Positions 54,132-62,489 of a stretch of 64,000 nt of DNA are shown here, piece by piece. This DNA is from Rhodospirillaceae bacterium (lineage in GTDB: Bacteria; Pseudomonadota; Alphaproteobacteria; Rhodospirillales; Rhodospirillaceae). The notes below the pieces were generated by a model. That model ran no database searches. It saw only the letters and a program-made list of their open reading frames with translations, and was not told where the DNA came from. Within the stretch, counting starts at the first letter, position 1. Each line of letters begins with the position of its first letter. Both the position numbers and the translations under genes were made by a program. The stretch is from NCBI GenBank assembly GCA_947476925.1, contig CANJSF010000013.1, forward strand, positions 1 through 64,000, given 5' to 3'.

Positions 54132-57100
54132 TTAAGCCGCGCTCCTCCGGTCTGCTTCCACCACCGCTTCATCAACGGCCCGAATGAGGTCAGACTTAAC
54201 GGCATCCAGTTCGTCAGGGTTTCCCTGCCGTTCCTCGATACGCTGGGCCAATGAACTCAGATGGTCAGCCCCGAATTGCGACGCAACGCCACGCAATGCA
54301 TGCGCCGCATCCGTCACGCCCTTGCGATCGCGACGCTCGTGCGCCGCAAGAAGCTTGTCGCGGTAAGTACCGATATTCGTCGAGAATTTTGTCAGCAACT
54401 TCTTCAAACCTTCAGCGCCGAGCATGCCTTCAATTTCCGCGAGCATAACGCTGTTGAACGTATCGACCGGATGCGTCAGCGCACCCTTTGTGGCTTGTTC
54501 CGTTGTCGGCGTTCCATTCATCGTTAAGCTGGCCATGGTGCCATACAAAATCGGCCAATCGATCGGCTTTCCAACCACAATATTCGCGCCGGCTTTGATG
54601 TATTTGGCAATGTTCTCGGCAATAAGGTCGGCCGTCAGCGCAATGATTGGGATTTTCGAGATCGCCATGGGCATCGCCCGGATCGTACGAACAGCATCCA
54701 TGCCATCAAGCACCGGCATGTGCATGTCGATCAGCGCGATATCAAACACGTCATCTTGCGCAGCTTTAATCGCCAGCTCACCGTTCTCAACAGCAATAAC
54801 CGTATGGCCCTGGCGCGACAGCATCGACACCACGAGATAGCGCGTTGTATCGGTATCTTCGGCGAACAAAATGCGGAGCGGTCGCACCTGCGTCCCCTGA
54901 ACGCGGGCTTTGCTTTCAACTACCGGCGCAAATCCGTTTGATGCTTTCCTTAGTTTGACGGTGAGAGTGAATGTCGAGCCACGTCCCCTTTCGCTTTCGA
55001 CAGTAATGTTTCCGTCCATTGCTTCGGCGAAATGTTTCGAAATAGTGAGGCCCAACCCCGTGCCGCCAAATCGACGTGCAGTTGACGCGTCGGCTTGGGT
55101 GAACGGCTGAAAGAGCTTTGCTATGTTCTCGGCGGAAATACCAATGCCGGAATCGGCGATTGCAAATGACACCTCGATACGGTCATCGACGACCCTCTGC
55201 GATGTGGTAACCCTCACGAACCCTTTGGTCGTAAATTTGATCGCATTACCGACTAAATTGACCAGCGCCTGACGCAGCCGCTTCGGGTCGCCGGCAAGTC
55301 CATCGACGTTGACGCCAGAGGAAATCAATTCAAATGACACCCCCTTCTCAGACGTGACCGAGCCGAAAAGCTGATGAATGTCTTGCAAAAGATCGGACAA
55401 CGAGAAGTCAATTTCCTCAAGCTCAAATTTACCGCTCTCAATTTTCGACAAATCAAGAATTTCGTTCAGCAGGTCCAGCAAAATGCGTGCCGACTTTGTC
55501 AAAAGGCGCAACTGCTTCTCTTGTTCGGGTGATCGGGTTGAACCCAGCAGCAATTCCGCCATGCCGATGATACCCGTCATGGGCGTGCGCAACTCGTGGC
55601 TCATTGTCGCCAGGAATTGCGACTTAGCGGCATCGGCGCGCTCGGCGCGTTGACGCTCCATATCAAGTTCAGTCGCCAGCAATCGCAAGTCGTCGGCGTT
55701 TGATTTCAATTTATCTTGCGCTTCTTGCAGGGCCTTCTCACGTTCGATGCGCTCGTTGATGTCGCGCGCAATCGACACCACCTGAAATTCAGAATTGGCA
55801 AAATCAACAACGCTAACGTTTGACTCCATCCAAATGTAGGAGCCGTCTTTGCGACGCAACCGCCAAATCGCCGTCTCGATATTCGGTCTCGCTTGCCCGC
55901 CAGTCAGACCACGCCGCTCAAGTAACGCCCGAACATCATCAGGGTGGACGACTGCGAACGTATCGTGCCCGATCACTTCTTCTTGCTTATAACCAGTCAC
56001 GCGATAAACCGACGGCGAAACATAAGTTAGTTTTCGATTTCGGTCATAAAACGAAATAACGTCCGACGCGCTGTCGGTGAGCAGGCGAAACTTTTCTTCA
56101 CTGTCTCGAAGGGTTCGCGTGATTGTTTTTTCGCTCGTAATGTCAATGACAACCCCGAACAAGCTCGCCTCGTCGGTTTGAAGGCGGCGCTGCGCCACCA
56201 AACGCAAGTCGTGGGTAACACCGTCACGATCTACTGCTGTTGTCTCAATTTGAAATTCCTGGACTGCACCCGTTAAAACATCTTGCAGGCCCTTCAGGAT
56301 TTGAGCTTTGTCCGCCGCACGAAACAATCCGGCAAAATTATCCAGTGATGTTTTGGTATCACCAGCCACCACACCCAGCAGGCGCTCGGCTTCGCCAGAT
56401 AAGATCATCGCATCAGCGCGCGAGGAGATTGACCAATAGCCGATCTGCGCCACCACCTCGCCTAAAATCAGCTCGTTGGTTTTCAGCGCCAATTCGTTCT
56501 CGACCGAGAACCGTTCCAGCAAAAAGCGTCGCAACACAAAACCAGTGGGAATACAAAAGCCAAAAAAAACGACTGCGAAGGCGGCAAACGTAATCTGCAC
56601 TTGGCGCAGCGTGTCGCGCGAATCCTCGGTGCGATCAGCCCACACGCCGACGGCAGCCACAAACTCTTTGTTGATAATCAGCGGGACATACGACATCGCC
56701 ACGCCGACCGGCAATTCAACACCCTTGATAAAGTCGATTTGAGTGTCGACCCTGCGGCCTTGGCGCAAGACGGACATCGCGCTTTCGGGGATGCGGGCGC
56801 CGACTTCACCGGCACGGCTACTATCGACAATCATGCCATTGCCATCGACCCGTCGAAATTCGCGCAAGACCCCGCGACGAAGTTCGGCCCACCGCGCATC
56901 AAATTGAGTGGCCGAGACCCCCGCCGATTGATCGGAAAGCCCCATCACATCGCCGGAGGTCGATTCCGGTGCCGTCAAGACATCCGCAATAAGAACGGCG
57001 TTTCGAATTGCAGCGGCAACAGCAACGTCGTTTTGGATCCGGTCTGAGAAAACGCGCAAGCCCGCGCCAATCGTGACAATAAAAGCGACCGCCACTGCGG

Positions 57101-57191
57101 TGAGCGACCATAGGACGCGGTTGGTGCGGCGGACGGCCTGCACTTTGGTTAACGACGTTGTCGTCAATTGTTTCTTTTTAGCAGCCGCCAT
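54132..57191 (-). CDS. Hybrid sensor histidine kinase with REC and HPt domains
   Basis: From ATG 57191 the protein has 1019 residues; an upstream GTG at 57221 would add ten. Domain order: helix 1 (about 26-46), a periplasmic sensor of about 150 residues, helix 2 (about 200-222), PAS 1 (about 240-355), PAS 2 (about 365-480), a HisKA with H532 in ATMSHELRTPMTG, a HATPase with N649 and D680, a receiver with D822 in ALIDMHMPVLDG, and an HPt with H964 in AAHALRGVASQFGADH. It is a full phosphorelay kinase of the ArcB/BarA kind. The receiver next door is the probable final acceptor. The signal is unknown. Confidence 0.93.
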   Translation of the reverse strand: MAAAKKKQLTTTSLTKVQAVRRTNRVLWSLTAVAVAFIVTIGAGLRVFSDRIQNDVAVAAAIRNAVLIADVLTAPESTSGDVMGLSDQSAGVSATQFDARWAELRRGVLREFRRVDGNGMIVDSSRAGEVGARIPESAMSVLRQGRRVDTQIDFIKGVELPVGVAMSYVPLIINKEFVAAVGVWADRTEDSRDTLRQVQITFAAFAVVFFGFCIPTGFVLRRFLLERFSVENELALKTNELILGEVVAQIGYWSISSRADAMILSGEAERLLGVVAGDTKTSLDNFAGLFRAADKAQILKGLQDVLTGAVQEFQIETTAVDRDGVTHDLRLVAQRRLQTDEASLFGVVIDITSEKTITRTLRDSEEKFRLLTDSASDVISFYDRNRKLTYVSPSVYRVTGYKQEEVIGHDTFAVVHPDDVRALLERRGLTGGQARPNIETAIWRLRRKDGSYIWMESNVSVVDFANSEFQVVSIARDINERIEREKALQEAQDKLKSNADDLRLLATELDMERQRAERADAAKSQFLATMSHELRTPMTGIIGMAELLLGSTRSPEQEKQLRLLTKSARILLDLLNEILDLSKIESGKFELEEIDFSLSDLLQDIHQLFGSVTSEKGVSFELISSGVNVDGLAGDPKRLRQALVNLVGNAIKFTTKGFVRVTTSQRVVDDRIEVSFAIADSGIGISAENIAKLFQPFTQADASTARRFGGTGLGLTISKHFAEAMDGNITVESERGRGSTFTLTVKLRKASNGFAPVVESKARVQGTQVRPLRILFAEDTDTTRYLVVSMLSRQGHTVIAVENGELAIKAAQDDVFDIALIDMHMPVLDGMDAVRTIRAMPMAISKIPIIALTADLIAENIAKYIKAGANIVVGKPIDWPILYGTMASLTMNGTPTTEQATKGALTHPVDTFNSVMLAEIEGMLGAEGLKKLLTKFSTNIGTYRDKLLAAHERRDRKGVTDAAHALRGVASQFGADHLSSLAQRIEERQGNPDELDAVKSDLIRAVDEAVVEADRRSAA

Positions 57192-57281
57192 TTTTTCAAC
57201 CAACAGCGGAAGGGCCCGCACAATGCTCTGAGATTACAATCGCGGCCCGGGTGTTCCTAGCCTGATTGGCCTACGCCATAC

Positions 57282-58604
57282 TTAAGAGCGCTGCGCCACC
57301 AGGGGTTCTTTAAAGTAGCGGTCCAACCCCTTGACCACGGCTGTCATCAACTTGCCGCGATACCCCTCTTTCAACAGAGAGCTTTGATCCTCGCGGTTGG
57401 ATAAATACCCCATCTCGATCAGGATCGAGGGAATATCGGGTGATTTGAGCACTGCAAACCCGGCAAAGCGGTGCGCATTACGCAGCAGTGTCACCTCGCG
57501 CTTGAGTTCGTCGATCAGGCTTCCGGCTAAACGCGCGGCCAAATTCATGCTCTCGCGCTGGGCCAGATCAATGAGAATGTTACGGACCTCTTGGGATTCC
57601 TTGGTCAAATCCATGCCAATGATCAGGTCGGCTTTGTTCTCGCGTTCGGCCAACGCTTCGGCCTCGGCGTCAGACGCCTTTTCCGACAGCGTGTAAACCG
57701 ACAACCCGCGAATGGCACTATCTCGAATTGAATCTGCGTGTAGCGAAATAAAAATATCGGCGGGCGCATGGCGCGCGATTTCGATGCGCTGGCGCAGCAC
57801 CAGCGATGTGTCGCTGGTGCGCGTCAACATCGCACGGTAACGGCCCGTGGCCTCCAGCTTTTGTTTCAACTGCTGGGCTGCCATCAAGGTAATCGTTTTC
57901 TCGTAGGTGCCGCCGGGCCCGATTGCACCCGGGTCAATGCCCCCATGACCCGGATCGATGGCCACAACGATTTTGCGATCTTTTGCTTTTGCTGCGGGCT
58001 TGTCGGATACCGGGGTTGGAGCGGCTGGTGTTGGCTTGGCGCTGGCCAGCCCTGCGCTGCCTTGGGGTTTGATCCGTGTGATTTGGTTTAAGGCTGCGGC
58101 CGCTTTGAAGGCGTCGTCGGTGGTCGACATTAAATCCAAAATCAGCCGCCACGGCGTTGCGCCAGTTGGCGGCAGAAGATAGGCCTGAGATAGTTGAGCA
58201 GCCTGGGCGAGATCAATCACCAGTCGCGAGCGACCCCGCTCGAAGAGCCCCGCGCGCACGGCGCTGACCAAAGCCGTCTTGGGTACCGAAACGTCAGACG
58301 ACCACGCTAATTCAGGTAAATCCACCACCAATCGGCGGGGCTCGGGCAATACAAAGGCAGACGCCTCAATGCCTTCGGACAATTCGACCACCAGCCGCGT
58401 AAACGTGCCGTGGTCGTGAATCCGCATCGTGCTGGCCTGCGGCATGGCATGGGCCGCGACCGGCATCAGGATGAGCCCAGACGCGCCCAGGACTGCGCGG
58501 CGATGAACCCGCGTGCCGGATAAGGCCGGTTTCTTTTTGTTCTTGGAGGCCGCCATTGCCGCAAAAGACCCCTTTCGACCTTCACGCAATAAAATTACGC
58601 GCAT
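57282..58604 (-). CDS. amiC: N-acetylmuramoyl-L-alanine amidase AmiC (AMIN + Amidase_3)
   Basis: The 440-residue protein splits peptide stems from peptidoglycan during division. An N-terminal Arg-Arg signal (HRRAVLGASGLILM) fits Tat export, as for AmiC. An AMIN domain (about 55-165) gives septal targeting. The zinc amidase has AIDPGHGGIDPGAIG with His, Glu near EKT, SLHADS with the second His, and the catalytic Glu in ILIEMGYLSN. The start at 58604 is uncertain; an internal ATG at 58556 would still keep the Tat signal. The gene diverges from rne, as is usual in alphaproteobacteria, but its normal downstream neighbour PBP1A lies 30 kb away. Confidence 0.95.
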   Translation of the reverse strand: MRVILLREGRKGSFAAMAASKNKKKPALSGTRVHRRAVLGASGLILMPVAAHAMPQASTMRIHDHGTFTRLVVELSEGIEASAFVLPEPRRLVVDLPELAWSSDVSVPKTALVSAVRAGLFERGRSRLVIDLAQAAQLSQAYLLPPTGATPWRLILDLMSTTDDAFKAAAALNQITRIKPQGSAGLASAKPTPAAPTPVSDKPAAKAKDRKIVVAIDPGHGGIDPGAIGPGGTYEKTITLMAAQQLKQKLEATGRYRAMLTRTSDTSLVLRQRIEIARHAPADIFISLHADSIRDSAIRGLSVYTLSEKASDAEAEALAERENKADLIIGMDLTKESQEVRNILIDLAQRESMNLAARLAGSLIDELKREVTLLRNAHRFAGFAVLKSPDIPSILIEMGYLSNREDQSSLLKEGYRGKLMTAVVKGLDRYFKEPLVAQRS

Positions 58605-59170
58605 AGGTCATCTTGAACCCACTATAGTTAACTTCTCGAGTCGTTTCAAGAATCTCAATGGGTTAGCGGAAGGGCACAGATTTCCGATGGGGCCAGGCCG
58701 TGCGGCGGCGGTGCAAAAAACCTACTTAAATATGTGCCTGGAATAATCAATTGTACCTTAACCAACATCCGACTATTTTGCCGTGGTCCGGCTTTCGGGA
58801 CTAAAGGGCATCCCGGTTTTGCATTGCGAGACCGTTGAAACAAAAGGCAAATTTATGCCCGCCCGAAATTTGAGCCGGTCGCAATACTGTTTGTCTGGGT
58901 CTGTGGTTTTAAAAAACAGCAGCTGGGCAGCAAGAACCCATCGGGGGACAGGCGCTGTGCAACCTTGCGTCCAACACATGACAGTTCACGGCGACGCGTT
59001 TGCGTCGTCGACGAATGTGCTGTCCGACGCATCTGCCCATCGCGCACGCGGCTTAGCCGCAGGCGCCGTCATGTCTCCTTCGTCTTTTCAACACACTTAC
59101 AATGCGGACCCGGGCGCACGCGCGCCATCACTCGTTGCCATGCAGCGGGGCCGCCGGAGAATAACGCGCT
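58605..59170 (+). promoter_or_regulatory. Long leader / intergenic region between amiC and rne
   Basis: The 566 bases carry no convincing gene. A short hairpin CGACGC-GTTT-GCGTCG lies at 58992-59007, and a TACAAT box at 59098-59103 could be a -10. RNase E genes often have long 5' leaders that the enzyme itself cuts for autoregulation. That fits the length here, but no conserved element could be confirmed by eye. Confidence 0.4.
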
Positions 59171-62100
59171 ATGGTCAAACGGATGCTGATCGATGCCACT
59201 CACCCAGAGGAAACTCGGGTGGTGGTGCTGGACGGAACGCGGCTTGAGGAATTCGACGTCGAGACGTCGACCAAAAAGCAAAACAAAAGTAACATCTATC
59301 TTGCGAAAGTCGTTCGGGTTGAACCGTCGCTGCAAGCGGCGTTCGTCGATTACGGCGGCGGTCGTCATGGCTTCTTAGCATTTAGCGAAATTCACCCAGA
59401 CTATTACCAAATCCCAGTTGCCGATCGCGAACGGCTGTTGGCTGAAGTGCAGCGTCATGAACGCCATGACGAGGACGACCATCATCACAATGGCGATCAG
59501 CCCCACAACGACCTCAGCGACGGCGACCAATACCGAGCCGAGCAGCCCGGAGAAGATAGCCAGCCCAGTTCGTTCGATGTGCCCGACGAGCCGCCAGAAG
59601 GCGCGCCCCATCATGACGACGATCATCATGACCAGCATGACGATGTCCCGCACGATACCGCCCCGCCGGCTGACGCCCTGCCCTTAAGCTTTGCGCCGCC
59701 GACGGTGTCATCGGACCCCATTCCCGAAACGCCGCTTGATGAAGCACCTGCCGCTCCGGCGGCAGAGCCCGCGCCGGTCGTCGACGACAACAATCCGCAT
59801 GGCGATTTAGAAGTCGCGGCGTCTCACGAAGCCGATGCCGCCAGCATTGAGATTGAATCTGCGACGACAATGCCAGCGGTCAATGGCGACGACCAACCCG
59901 TGGCGCAATCGACTGAAGCCACCGGCGACGATTTTGGTGAGCGTGCGTCCCAGGTCCTCGAAGCCCCCGTTGAAGAACGCCCCGTCGACGTTGTGGGTGG
60001 CGCTGAAGCCGGCGACAACGAAGACGGCGATGATGATGAAGCTGAAGACGAAGACTCACGTCGTCGTCGCCGCTTCCTCGCCTCACGGCACTACAAAATT
60101 CAAGAAGTCATCAAGCGCCGCCAGATCATGCTGGTGCAGGTGGTGAAAGAGGAGCGCGGCAATAAAGGCGCCGCACTGACAACATACCTGTCATTAGCCG
60201 GTCGTTATTGCGTGTTGATGCCCAACTCGTCGCGCGGCGGTGGCGTTTCACGCAAGATCACAAATGCCACGGACCGTCGCCGCTTGAAATCGATTATGGC
60301 CGAGTTGCAGCCCCCCAAGACGGCGGCTGTGATTTTGCGCACGGCCGGTGCCGAGCGCAGCAAGCCTGAGATCAAACGCGACTACGAATACTTGATGCGG
60401 ACGTGGGACCAGATCCGCGAGAACACGCTGCAATCGCGTGCGCCCGCGCTGATCCACGAAGAAGGCAACCTGATTAAGCGCGCCATACGCGACGTGTACT
60501 CGAAAGACATCGAAGACGTGCTGGTGGAAGGCGACGAGGGTTACAAAACCGCCAAAGACTTTATGCGGATGCTGACGCCGAGCCATTCGAAAAAAGTTCA
60601 ACACTATACCGAATCGAACATCTCACTGTTTCAACGCTACCAAGTTGAAACGCAACTTGAAGCCATCAACACGCCTTCGGTTCAGTTGCGCTCGGGCGGC
60701 TCGATTGTATTCGGCCAAACCGAAGCTTTGGTGGCCATCGACGTCAACTCTGGCCGCGCCACCCGCGAACGGCACATCGAAGAAACCGCGCTGAAAACCA
60801 ACCTTGAAGCTGCAGACGAAATCGCGCGTCAATTGCGCTTGCGCGATTTGGCAGGCTTGGTTGTCATCGACTTCATCGACATGGAAGAAAACCGGAACAA
60901 TCATGCGGTTGAACGCCGGTTGAAAGAAGCGCTGAAGCTAGACCGCGCACGCATTCAAGTGGGCCGCATTAGTCATTTTGGATTGTTGGAACTCTCGCGC
61001 CAACGTCTCCGGCCCAGCTTGATTGAAACCAACTTCCGCCCCTGCGGCCATTGCGCCGGCACCGGACTTATTCGTTCGATTGAGTCCTCGTCGATCTACG
61101 CATTGCGCATGATCGAAGAAGAAGGCATTCGTCGCCGCTCGAGCGAACTCACCGTCACAGTCCATCCCGATGTCGCGCTTTACTTGCTGAACTATAAGCG
61201 CGACGGCTTGGCGCTTTTGGAAGCCCGCTATAGCGTGCGGATTTTCGTGTTGGGTGATGCCAACATCATTCAGCCCAACGTGCGTATCGACCGTGTGAAG
61301 GCCACGCGACCAATGGCCGAAGACACGACGGCACAAACGCCGCAAGCGTTCATCGCACCCAGCCCCGAGCCTGAGCCCGAGGATGAGGTCGAAGTCGAAG
61401 AGGAAGAAACGGCTGAAGAGAATGTTTCCAATGTCGAGTCAGCGCCACGCGGTGATCGTGACCAAGAGTCCGAAGGCGGACGTGGCGGACGCGGACGTGG
61501 GCGTCGTCGCCGTCGCCGTGGCAAGCGCGATGGCCGCGACTTCGGTCGCGACCAGCAAGGCGGACCTTCCGAGCAATCACCAGATCGCGCTCCGCAACCA
61601 ACCGCTAATTTTGACAACCCATCAATCGAACCCCGAGACGAAGCGGGCAGCGCCGATGCCGAAGGCGGCGCGTCGCAACCGCCGTTCTCCGAGGGCGGTG
61701 AAGGTGGTGAAGGCAGCGAACAAGACCGTGGCGCCCGCCGTCGCCGCCGTGGGCGCAGAGGTGGTCGTCGTCGTCGCCGCGAGTTTGGCGACCAAGGTGC
61801 GCCAGGCGAAGGCGGCCAAGACCAATCCGCTGAGGGCTCAGAGTCATCTGAAGGTGCTGGGATAAACGGCAGTGAAAGCTCTGATGCTTCGCCCGCGCCG
61901 ATCAATGGTGACGACACGCAAGCACCCAGCCGCAAGCGCGGTTTCTTTAGCGCCATTAAAGAAACAGCTCTGTCGTGGACACGCGGTGACAATGGTTCGG
62001 AGTCCGAAGCACGCCCCGAGCCACAACCAGCGCCAATAACTGAGGCCCGCGAGGTCACGCCGCCTCCTGCGCCCGTGATCGCACCACCACCGCCGCCGCC

Positions 62101-62236
62101 CGCACCCGTTTATGTGCAGCCCGTGGCGCCGGCACCAACACCGCCGCCTCCGGCACCGCCCGCACCTTCGCCGGCGGTGGAGGAAGCCCCGTCTGGCCCG
62201 CCCAAGCGCGGATGGTGGAGCCAACCGAAAGAATAA
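59171..62236 (+). CDS. rne: Ribonuclease E with a large acidic, histidine-rich insertion
   Basis: The 1021-residue protein is the core endoribonuclease of RNA turnover. The S1 domain starts at NIYLAKVVRVEPSLQAAFVDYG. It is interrupted at about residue 95 by some 200 residues of Asp/Glu/Pro-rich sequence with an early His-rich stretch (about 97-162), and resumes at VQVVKEERGNKGAALTTY. The catalytic Asps are D524 and D567, 43 apart as in E. coli. The Zn-link cysteines are C625 and C628. The C-terminal half is disordered: acidic, then two Arg/Gly-rich RNA-binding blocks (about 775-800 and 855-885), then Pro-rich, ending KRGWWSQPKE. It should scaffold the degradosome. Confidence 0.97.
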   Translation: MVKRMLIDATHPEETRVVVLDGTRLEEFDVETSTKKQNKSNIYLAKVVRVEPSLQAAFVDYGGGRHGFLAFSEIHPDYYQIPVADRERLLAEVQRHERHDEDDHHHNGDQPHNDLSDGDQYRAEQPGEDSQPSSFDVPDEPPEGAPHHDDDHHDQHDDVPHDTAPPADALPLSFAPPTVSSDPIPETPLDEAPAAPAAEPAPVVDDNNPHGDLEVAASHEADAASIEIESATTMPAVNGDDQPVAQSTEATGDDFGERASQVLEAPVEERPVDVVGGAEAGDNEDGDDDEAEDEDSRRRRRFLASRHYKIQEVIKRRQIMLVQVVKEERGNKGAALTTYLSLAGRYCVLMPNSSRGGGVSRKITNATDRRRLKSIMAELQPPKTAAVILRTAGAERSKPEIKRDYEYLMRTWDQIRENTLQSRAPALIHEEGNLIKRAIRDVYSKDIEDVLVEGDEGYKTAKDFMRMLTPSHSKKVQHYTESNISLFQRYQVETQLEAINTPSVQLRSGGSIVFGQTEALVAIDVNSGRATRERHIEETALKTNLEAADEIARQLRLRDLAGLVVIDFIDMEENRNNHAVERRLKEALKLDRARIQVGRISHFGLLELSRQRLRPSLIETNFRPCGHCAGTGLIRSIESSSIYALRMIEEEGIRRRSSELTVTVHPDVALYLLNYKRDGLALLEARYSVRIFVLGDANIIQPNVRIDRVKATRPMAEDTTAQTPQAFIAPSPEPEPEDEVEVEEEETAEENVSNVESAPRGDRDQESEGGRGGRGRGRRRRRRGKRDGRDFGRDQQGGPSEQSPDRAPQPTANFDNPSIEPRDEAGSADAEGGASQPPFSEGGEGGEGSEQDRGARRRRRGRRGGRRRRREFGDQGAPGEGGQDQSAEGSESSEGAGINGSESSDASPAPINGDDTQAPSRKRGFFSAIKETALSWTRGDNGSESEARPEPQPAPITEAREVTPPPAPVIAPPPPPPAPVYVQPVAPAPTPPPPAPPAPSPAVEEAPSGPPKRGWWSQPKE

Positions 62237-62248
62237 GACCGCAACTCG

Positions 62249-62285
62249 ACGCCGCAGGAAACCGACCTGCGGCGTTGGTGTTTTT
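62249..62285 (+). terminator. Probable intrinsic terminator of rne
   Basis: ACGCCGCAGG (62249-62258) pairs with CCTGCGGCGT (62266-62275) over ten bases. A TTTTT run follows after a five-base gap, so termination may be inefficient. Confidence 0.65.
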
Positions 62286-62489
62286 GCCCCAAAGAGCGAG
62301 AGTTCATCCAGCAGACACTCTTGGCGGCGGTGCTTACACGGCATCTCTCGCCGATCATACAGTCCAGCAGCACTCCGGCTCCTTTGGGCTGGTATGGAAA
62401 GTTGTGGGCTTGTGGCAGCCCCGGCACTAGCTTGCCCAACCCTTTAGGGGATGGGTGTCCTCGTAACGCCACTCACTGAGGTTGTAGAC

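Noticed and set aside
58783-59247. Plus-strand ORF running into the start of rne
   Set aside because: It overlaps rne in another frame, lacks a good ribosome site, and its translation has no recognisable features.
62286-62489. Cobalamin or other riboswitch ahead of the TonB-dependent receptor
   Set aside because: No recognisable B12 box or other conserved core was seen in the 200 bases.
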